Positions 1-5,751 of a DNA stretch of 21,657 bases are shown here, one piece after another. Source of the DNA: Pseudomonadota bacterium (lineage in GTDB: Bacteria; Pseudomonadota; Gammaproteobacteria; Pseudomonadales; Halieaceae); assembly GCA_030591305.1 (NCBI GenBank), contig JAUVBI010000017.1, positions 1 to 21,657 of the forward strand. Reading direction: 5' to 3'. The notes beneath the pieces were generated by a model. The model ran no database searches. It saw only the letters and a list, made by a program, of their open reading frames with translations, and was not told the origin of the DNA. Made by a program: the position numbers and the translations under genes. Numbering within the stretch: the stretch's first letter is position 1; each line of letters opens with the position of its first letter.

Positions 1-1
1 A

Positions 2-1072
2 CTCAGTCGGGCTGGCGCCACATCGAGTTCACCGCGCAGCCTTGCTCGTGAATTGATCAAATTACTTAATAGTCCGACACCCGATCAGAATACCGCTCTG
101 CTGCTGGAGCAGGGGCCGGGCAGTTCCGAGCTCCTGCGAAAGCTTTTAAATCAGGCGGGCGTGCCCACACGCCTGGTGATGGGTCTGTACCTGGAGGATG
201 CCAGACGACGGCAGCATCTTGTCCCCATGGTGGAAATTTATACGGACGAACAGTGGCTGGTATTCAACCCGAAAACCGGTGAGTTCGGTGTTCCCGGCAA
301 TCTTCTCCTGTGGCATCGCGGGGGTAAATCACTGCTGGATGTGACCGGTGGTCGTCAGTCCAGGGTCAGCTTTTCCATAGTCCACCAGCGCGTGCCAGCC
401 CTGCAACTGTCTCGGGCACAGAGTGCCGGAAATGTACTTTTCAGCTTTGGTATTCATCACCTGCCGGTGGAAGAGCAGAGTCTGTTTAAACTGCTGTTGC
501 TGCTGCCCCTGGGGGCTGTGGTTGTGGTATTTATGCGGGTGTTGGTCGGTTTGCAAACTGCCGGGACGTTTATGCCGATTCTCGTCGCCCTGGCATTTTT
601 GCAAACATCACTTTTGCCCGGTTTAATCAGCTTTGTCTCTATCGTGGGAATTGGCTTGTTGTTACGCAGTTATTTGTCGCGACTCAATCTTTTGCTGGTT
701 GCCCGAATAGCGACACTATTAGTGTTGGTTATTTTTATTATCTCTGCCCTGAGTATTATTGGCTACCAGATGGGCTATAGCACGGGGATGACTATTACCT
801 TTTTTCCCATGATAATCATAGCCTGGACCATAGAGCGGATGTCTATTTTGTGGGAGGAAGAGGGCCCCCATGAAGTGTTAATTCAGGGGGGGGGCAGCCT
901 GTTTGTGGCTATTATTGCCTACCTACTTATGGATATGCCCCTGCTCAAACATTTGACCTTTAATTTTCCGGAGGTGAACCTGGTTTTATTGGCCGCTATC
1001 CTCGGCATGGGCCAGTACACGGGCTACAAGCTCTCGGAACTACACCGCTTCCGCGCCATGGAGGAGGACTAG
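2..1072 (+). CDS. Inactive transglutaminase-like 7TM membrane protein (UUP1 family), 5' end outside window
   Basis: The reading frame is open from base 2, so the gene begins upstream of the window; the TTG at 53 is only an internal codon. Counting from that codon, residues 15-115 resemble a transglutaminase-like fold (GVPTRLVMGLYLEDARRRQ, then EQWLVFNPKTGEFG). The visible 339 residues contain no cysteine, and GPGSSELL stands where active enzymes carry the catalytic Cys, so the domain is catalytically dead. Seven hydrophobic helices follow (about 145-165, 168-185, 188-205, 216-237, 244-262, 280-296, 306-322). This matches the family called inactive transglutaminase fused to seven transmembrane helices, which usually sits between a retropepsin-like zinc peptidase gene and a RimK-like ATP-grasp gene. 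The ATP-grasp gene starts 2 bp downstream. The role is probably an inner-membrane partner in a peptide-modification cassette; the substrate is unknown. A run of nine G lies at 886-894, and the first 50 bases may hold a frameshift. Confidence 0.85.
   Translation, partial: LSRAGATSSSPRSLARELIKLLNSPTPDQNTALLLEQGPGSSELLRKLLNQAGVPTRLVMGLYLEDARRRQHLVPMVEIYTDEQWLVFNPKTGEFGVPGNLLLWHRGGKSLLDVTGGRQSRVSFSIVHQRVPALQLSRAQSAGNVLFSFGIHHLPVEEQSLFKLLLLLPLGAVVVVFMRVLVGLQTAGTFMPILVALAFLQTSLLPGLISFVSIVGIGLLLRSYLSRLNLLLVARIATLLVLVIFIISALSIIGYQMGYSTGMTITFFPMIIIAWTIERMSILWEEEGPHEVLIQGGGSLFVAIIAYLLMDMPLLKHLTFNFPEVNLVLLAAILGMGQYTGYKLSELHRFRAMEED
886..894 (+). repeat. Nine-G homopolymer inside the 7TM gene
   Basis: Nine consecutive G residues fall in the codons for Gln-Gly-Gly-Gly-Ser just before the sixth membrane helix of the 7TM protein. 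A one-base slip would shift the frame and remove the last two helices. Tracts of this kind can be contingency loci or sequencing-error sites; the sequence alone cannot tell which. Confidence 0.9.
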
Positions 1073-1074
1073 TC

Positions 1075-2028
1075 GTGGTGGCCTGGATACGCCCTGGTAG
1101 ACTGGGTGACCTCGGCATGCTGGGAATGAACAGCCGTAACCTGGACTTTATAGGCCGTTATAATGATCGCAGGCTGTACCCCCTGGTAGACAACAAACTC
1201 AAGACTAAAATACTGGCACAGGAGCACAGCGTCCCCACCCCAGGCTTGCAATTTGTGGTTCGGGAGCAGCATCAGATAAGCCATATTGAGCAGCAGCTAC
1301 GGCTGCGCGACAGTTTTGTTCTTAAGCCAGCCAAGGGCTCGGGTGGCAAGGGGATTCTGGTCATTACCCGGCGTAGTGGGGATCATTTTATTAAAAGCTC
1401 GGGCGAATTGCTGGATATTGGGGATATTCGGCGTCATATGAGTAATTGCCTGGCGGGCCTCTACTCCCTGGGCGGGACGCCCGATATCGTTTTAATAGAA
1501 GATTTAATCGCCTTCGACGATTGCTTTGCCGGTTATTCTCATGAGGGTATTCCCGATATCAGAATCATTGTGTTTCGCGGTTACCCGGTCATGGCCATGC
1601 TGCGCCTCGCCACCCACGCCTCCGATGGCAAGGCCAATCTGCATCAGGGTGCGGTAGGTGTCGGCCTGTCGATGGATAGTGGGCGTTACCTGAACGCTGT
1701 ACAGTTCTCACGGCGTATTCACCGTCACCCGGATACCAATCAGGCGTTGGAAGATATTGTCATTCCCAATTGGCGGGACCTGTTAGTGCTTGCCGCCCGC
1801 TGCTGTGATATGACGGGCCTGGGCTATATCGGTACCGACCTGGTGCTCGACAAGCTTCTTGGGCCACAACTGCTTGAACTAAATGCCCGCCCGGGCCTGG
1901 CTATCCAGATTGCCAACAATCAGGGCCTTTTGCCACGATTGCGAAAAATCGAGAGCTTGCGGGAAAAACGTAAAATTACAGTGCCGCAGCGTGTAGATTT
2001 TGTTATGAAAGAATTTTCCGCAGCCTGA
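1075..2028 (+). CDS. RimK-related ATP-grasp alpha-L-glutamate ligase-like protein
   Basis: This 317-residue protein has the layout of an ATP-grasp carboxylate-amine ligase of the RimK-related type called alpha-L-glutamate ligase-like. The ATP-binding glycine-rich loop is at residues 81-93 (FVLKPAKGSGGKG). IPDIRIIVFRGYPVMAMLR at about 159-177 is a core strand region. The metal- and ATP-binding acidic residues lie in DLVLD (255-259) and ELNARPG (268-274). The family should join an amino acid, classically glutamate, to a peptide or small-molecule carboxylate using ATP in the cytoplasm; the true acceptor is not known. The start is a GTG at 1075 (a second GTG follows at 1078), 7 bases after a strong GGAGGA inside the end of the upstream 7TM gene, so the two are translationally coupled. 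The conserved LGMNSRNLDFIGRYN stretch close to the N-terminus argues against a longer protein. Confidence 0.9.
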   Translation: MVAWIRPGRLGDLGMLGMNSRNLDFIGRYNDRRLYPLVDNKLKTKILAQEHSVPTPGLQFVVREQHQISHIEQQLRLRDSFVLKPAKGSGGKGILVITRRSGDHFIKSSGELLDIGDIRRHMSNCLAGLYSLGGTPDIVLIEDLIAFDDCFAGYSHEGIPDIRIIVFRGYPVMAMLRLATHASDGKANLHQGAVGVGLSMDSGRYLNAVQFSRRIHRHPDTNQALEDIVIPNWRDLLVLAARCCDMTGLGYIGTDLVLDKLLGPQLLELNARPGLAIQIANNQGLLPRLRKIESLREKRKITVPQRVDFVMKEFSAA

Positions 2029-2130
2029 AGTAAAAGGTTCAACGCGGCTCCATTTAGGATTAAGATACAAGCCGCAATAGTCACAGCCTGGCTCACAGGG
2101 CATTTTGTTAATCAATTCAGGGTAATTATC

Positions 2131-2706
2131 ATGTCAACAACGCTAAGAGCATTTTTAGTTCTCTTTCTATTTTCGGTCTTTGGTCAAACTGTCTGGGCAG
2201 ATAGCGACGCAGAGGCGGCCGACTCGTTCCGAAATGCCGGGGAGAGCGGTGCTTATTTTAACAAGAGCTATGGTTATGCCATTTTTCCCACTATTGGTAA
2301 AGGCGGCATTGGCATCGGTGGGGCCCACGGTTCAGGTGGTGTATATGCGGCTGGTAAGAAAATGGGCACCTCCAAAATGACCCAGGTTACTATCGGGTTC
2401 CAGTTGGGCGGCCAGGCCTTCAGTCAGATCATTTTCTTTGAGGATGAGCGGGCATTTAAATCTTTCACCTCTGGCAATTTTGAATTCAGTGCCCAAGCAT
2501 CGGCCGTGGCGATCACAGCGGGTGTTTCCGCTGAGGCCAATACCGGCGGCGGTGCTTCCAGCGGTATCAGTGGTGGCCGAAATGACGCAACTACGGCGAG
2601 TCATAGTGGTTATCGTAAAGGCATGGCTATTTTCACTATCGCCAAGGGTGGTTTGATGTATGAGGCCGCCCTGGGCGGGCAGAAGTACAGCTATAAGCCG
2701 TTATAG
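2131..2706 (+). CDS. Secreted SYLF (YSC84-like) lipid-binding domain protein
   Basis: The protein has 191 residues. Residues 1-23 form a signal peptide (hydrophobic stretch AFLVLFLFSVFG, probable cleavage after TVWA), so the product is exported. The rest is one SYLF domain: KSYGYAIFPTIGKGGIGIGG near 46-65, YAAGKKMGTSKMTQVTIGFQ, GGQAFSQIIFFEDERAFKSF, and the closing KGMAIFTIAKGGLMYEAALGGQKYSY. SYLF domains bind phospholipids or phosphoinositides in eukaryotes; bacterial members are usually periplasmic with unknown roles. A CAGGG ribosome binding site lies 9 bases before the ATG. The gene is 102 bp behind the ATP-grasp gene, so it may have its own promoter or read through. Its end overlaps the end of the convergent lutC by 6 bp. 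No link to the neighbouring cassette is evident beyond position. Confidence 0.88.
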   Translation: MSTTLRAFLVLFLFSVFGQTVWADSDAEAADSFRNAGESGAYFNKSYGYAIFPTIGKGGIGIGGAHGSGGVYAAGKKMGTSKMTQVTIGFQLGGQAFSQIIFFEDERAFKSFTSGNFEFSAQASAVAITAGVSAEANTGGGASSGISGGRNDATTASHSGYRKGMAIFTIAKGGLMYEAALGGQKYSYKPL

Positions 2707-3432
2707 CTTGTTTAATCGTCTCTCGATGTAGCCCCGGGCATTCGCCATGGCTGCATCGGGTATGTCTCCCAACAGGATGACGTGCCAGGCTCGAGGGCCA
2801 TGTGCACCCATCACCAGTTGAGCGTCAATATCACCGGTACTCGATGGCCCCGAGATAAAATTAACCCCTCTGGGTCGACCCTCTTCATCCAGGGTTGAGT
2901 TGATTTTTAGCCATGCGTCATCCAGGTTTGCCACCAGGTCAGCCACATCCAGCAGGACGATATGGTCCTCCACCAGCAGGTTGTTGGCGGCGGGATTGGA
3001 TTTACCCGTGAAGGTAACGATAGAGCCCGTCTCTGCCACGCCCAGCCTGGCGTAACTGAGACTGGCAGGCGATGACGGAAGAGTATAGTCGTGCTCTGCG
3101 GCGCCAAAGCGGGGGAGTACGCCACCGTCACGCCAGGGCATGGCTGCCAGACGGGGGTCGTGTCCCGCCACCAGTTTACGGGTGTGAAAGCGCTCATGCA
3201 GGTAATTCGCTATGGCTTTTACCGCCTCGGATCGGTTGGCTGCACAGTTGATGGTGCCCTGGTTCTTGAGTACGTTTATTAAAAATGCTTCACACAACTC
3301 CTGCGCCGGAAGCGTTGGCACAGGTGCCTGCCCCAGGCTTGTTAACTCGGACGCAATTTTCTCGGCTGGCGCCTGCGCAGTTGCGCGGCGAAGCTTAGCC
3401 ATCAATTCAGTTTGGGCGTTATCCTGCGTCAT
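2701..3432 (-). CDS. lutC: Lactate utilisation protein C (LUD domain)
   Basis: LutC is the third subunit of the LutABC complex, which oxidises L-lactate to pyruvate in the cytoplasm. The 243-residue protein is a LUD (DUF162) domain. Diagnostic stretches are RLGVAETGSIVTFTG near 129-143, HIVLLDVADLV near 157-167, and the C-terminal NFISGPSSTGDIDAQLVMG followed by AHGPRAWHVIL. The frame stays open up to 3558, but I place the start at the ATG at 3432: this gives a family-typical length, overlaps the end of lutB by only 14 bp, and the extra N-terminal residues are low-complexity readthrough of lutB sequence. The ribosome binding site is weak (AGAGACGA), consistent with coupling to lutB. The stop overlaps the stop of the SYLF gene arriving from the other side. 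Confidence 0.9.
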   Translation of the reverse strand: MTQDNAQTELMAKLRRATAQAPAEKIASELTSLGQAPVPTLPAQELCEAFLINVLKNQGTINCAANRSEAVKAIANYLHERFHTRKLVAGHDPRLAAMPWRDGGVLPRFGAAEHDYTLPSSPASLSYARLGVAETGSIVTFTGKSNPAANNLLVEDHIVLLDVADLVANLDDAWLKINSTLDEEGRPRGVNFISGPSSTGDIDAQLVMGAHGPRAWHVILLGDIPDAAMANARGYIERRLNKL

Positions 3433-4861
3433 TGTTGTCGTCTCTGTCAGGCTGGTATTGCTGCATAAAGGTACGACCCTGGGGGGCGGGAAAGTCTCGC
3501 TCGTCGGTCCAGCCATTGGCCAGCAGCAGTGATTTAAAACTGCCCTTTTTCCTGCCAAGCATGGCCAGTATGGGAATGCCCAGCGCTGTCGATTTGTGAT
3601 AAAGCCAGGGGTGAGACAGTAGCCAAGCGTGAATTTTCATACCCAGTCGCCAGCGTGTTGGTGAGAGTTTTGCCCGGGTTTCATCGTGGCGCAGGTCTCG
3701 CAGCAGGTCGGGCAGGGGGATACTGGCGGGGCAGACTTCCGCACAGCGACCACAGGCGGTGCAAGCGTTGGGCAGGGCATTGCTGTCTTCCAGGGACGTG
3801 AGCAATGGCGTCAATACAGAACCCATGGGCCCCATATAAACAGAACCGTAGGCGTGGCCACCTACGCCTATGTAGATGGGACAGTGATTCAGGCAGGCGG
3901 CGCAGCGAATGCACTGCAGCATCTCCCAGTAATTGCTGGCTAGAATATCACTGCGCTTGTTGTCCAGCAGTACTATATGGGTTTCAATCGGGCCGTCTGT
4001 ATCGCCTTCCCGGCGTGGCCCAGAGTAAAAACTGGTATAGCAGGTTACCGCTTGGCCGGTGGCAGAGCGAACCAACAGGCGCAGCAGAGACATCGCATCC
4101 TTTGCCCGCGGCACCACTCTGTCCATGGTTGTGCAGGTGATCATAACCCGGGGCAAGTTGGCGCACAGATCACCATTGCCCTCGTTGGTTACCAGCATGG
4201 AGTAGCCGCTTTCTGCGATAAGCGCGTTGGAGCCGATGATACCGACATCTGCTTTCAGGAAGTGCTCTCGTAGTACGGTGCGTGCTTCGGCCACCATCTC
4301 GGCAGGCCCTTCCAACACTCTGTCGCCCAGATCGTGTTTTGCCATAAACAGCTCGCGAATTTCGTCCACGGACTTATGCAGTGCGGGACCCACAATGTGG
4401 CTGGGTGTCTCTCCAGCCTGCTGGATAATATATTCGCCGAGATCAGTTTCTATAACCTGCATGCCGGCGCGTTCCAGGTGCGTCAGCAAGTGGGTTTCCT
4501 CGGTCACCATTGACTTGCCCTTGACGATACGCCGGGCACCGTGCTGCTGGCAGATATCCAGCACGATATTGTTCATATCCTCGGAGCCCTGGGCAAAATG
4601 AACATGGTTGCCGTTGTTTTGGGCCTCCTGCACAAATTGTGACAGGTAGTGATGAAGGTTGTTCAGGGAGTGCTGTTTGATTTTCTTAACGTGCTGCCGC
4701 AGTTCCTCGAAGCCGCTAAACTCGCTGACGGCAGCGTCTCTTATCATGGGCATAAACAGGCCCAGCATATCGCGCCGTTTTACTTTCTCGGTCTCTTCCA
4801 GGGACGCCCTGACATTGCTCTTAAAAGCACGGCTGCCCAGCTCTTTCTCTGCTACCGTCAT
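3419..4861 (-). CDS. lutB: Lactate utilisation iron-sulfur protein B
   Basis: LutB is the iron-sulfur subunit of the L-lactate-oxidising LutABC complex. The 480-residue protein starts with a LUD-type domain (about 60-300), containing KGKSMVTEETHL and GIIGSNALIAESGYSMLVTN. A ferredoxin-like segment follows with two 4Fe-4S motifs: C317, C320, C323, C327 (CIRCAACLNHCP) and C367, C370, C373, C377 (CTACGRCAEVCP). The C-terminal tail (about 400-450) is the conserved LutB extension ending near NGWTDERDFPAP. The ATG overlaps the lutA stop as ATGA, and GAGGG lies 7 bases upstream, a classical translational coupling. ITCTTMDRVVPRAKDA, at about 241-256, carries two cysteines in the segment where I would expect a non-cysteine strand; whether this is general in the family I cannot tell. 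Family identity is secure. Confidence 0.93.
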   Translation of the reverse strand: MTVAEKELGSRAFKSNVRASLEETEKVKRRDMLGLFMPMIRDAAVSEFSGFEELRQHVKKIKQHSLNNLHHYLSQFVQEAQNNGNHVHFAQGSEDMNNIVLDICQQHGARRIVKGKSMVTEETHLLTHLERAGMQVIETDLGEYIIQQAGETPSHIVGPALHKSVDEIRELFMAKHDLGDRVLEGPAEMVAEARTVLREHFLKADVGIIGSNALIAESGYSMLVTNEGNGDLCANLPRVMITCTTMDRVVPRAKDAMSLLRLLVRSATGQAVTCYTSFYSGPRREGDTDGPIETHIVLLDNKRSDILASNYWEMLQCIRCAACLNHCPIYIGVGGHAYGSVYMGPMGSVLTPLLTSLEDSNALPNACTACGRCAEVCPASIPLPDLLRDLRHDETRAKLSPTRWRLGMKIHAWLLSHPWLYHKSTALGIPILAMLGRKKGSFKSLLLANGWTDERDFPAPQGRTFMQQYQPDRDDNNDAG

Positions 4862-5667
4862 GACTTACCCTCGCCAATAGCGGGCCCGTTCAAATCGTCG
4901 ACCAGCAATTCTGCGATATGGCGGACTTCGATGACCTTGCCCAGGCGTTTGGCTCTGCCGGCGATATTTATCAAGCAGCCCATGTCTCCCCCCGCCAGTA
5001 TCGTCGCTTTCGTTGCCAGGGCGTTGTCGAGTTTGTCGCTTGCCATTTTGCCCGACAACTCAGGCATCTTGGTACAGAACGTGCCGCCAAAACCACAGCA
5101 CACCTCTGTCTGGCTCATTTCAGATACTTCCAGGTTGTACAGGTCCTTTAGCAGGGCGCGGGGTTGATTTTTTACTCCCAACTCCCGTAGGCCAGCGCAG
5201 CTATCATGGTAGGTCACACTGGGTAATTGCCGGGTCTGCCCGGGGGCTTTCTCAATTTTTGCAATATCAGCTAAAAAGGTCGTTAGCTCGAATGTCTTGG
5301 CGGCCAGTGCCAGTGCACGGTCGTGCCATTCATCCTGTAAAAGTTTTGGATAGTGATGGACGATCATGCCCGCGCAGGAACCAGAGGGCACTACCACATA
5401 GTCGGCAAATTCGAACGCCTCTATAACTTGCCTGGCCAGTGGAATGGTAGACTCATAGTCGCCGGTATTGTAGGTGGGTTGGCCGCAGCAGGTTTGCAGG
5501 CTGGGTACGGTCACTTTACATCCGGCTTGTTCCAGCAATTGTATGCTGTCAAAGGCGACAGAGGGGCGAAAAAGGTCGACCAGGCAGGTCACGTATAGTG
5601 CAACCTGGAAGCGCGGAGTAGCCTGGTTGCTGTGTTGATTTCCCGCTTCTGTATCCATGGTTGTCAC
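4858..5667 (-). CDS. lutA: Lactate utilisation CCG-domain protein A
   Basis: LutA is the cysteine-rich, heterodisulfide-reductase-like subunit of LutABC. The protein has two CCG domains. The first has C28, the C60-C61-G-x-P motif (QTCCGQPTYN) and C98 (SGSCAG). The second has C157 (YHDSCAGLRELG), C190-C191 (EVCCGFGGTFCTK) and C231. These cysteines normally hold a non-cubane iron-sulfur centre and handle electrons from lactate oxidation. The longest frame starts with GTG at 5667; an ATG three codons later at 5658 is an equally good choice, and neither has a strong Shine-Dalgarno sequence. The 84 bp upstream, behind the 941-codon gene, could hold the lut promoter, but I see no convincing -35/-10 pair. 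The end overlaps lutB by 4 bp. No lactate permease and no LutR-type regulator is present in the window. Confidence 0.92.
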   Translation of the reverse strand: MTTMDTEAGNQHSNQATPRFQVALYVTCLVDLFRPSVAFDSIQLLEQAGCKVTVPSLQTCCGQPTYNTGDYESTIPLARQVIEAFEFADYVVVPSGSCAGMIVHHYPKLLQDEWHDRALALAAKTFELTTFLADIAKIEKAPGQTRQLPSVTYHDSCAGLRELGVKNQPRALLKDLYNLEVSEMSQTEVCCGFGGTFCTKMPELSGKMASDKLDNALATKATILAGGDMGCLINIAGRAKRLGKVIEVRHIAELLVDDLNGPAIGEGKS

Positions 5668-5751
5668 TTGTCTTATTAATTATCGTGGTGGCGCATTTTG
5701 GTGGGTGTACTTCAAGTGAGTATATCGAAATTCCCAACAATGTGCTGCATG

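Noticed and set aside
53..55. TTG at 53 as the start of the 7TM gene
   Set aside because: The same frame is open to the left edge, the domain is already under way, and no Shine-Dalgarno sequence precedes it; the gene is truncated by the window.
3433..3558. N-terminal extension of lutC by 42 codons
   Set aside because: It would overlap lutB by 140 bp and encodes Pro/Cys/Thr-rich sequence unlike the LUD family; the ATG at 3432 gives the usual length.
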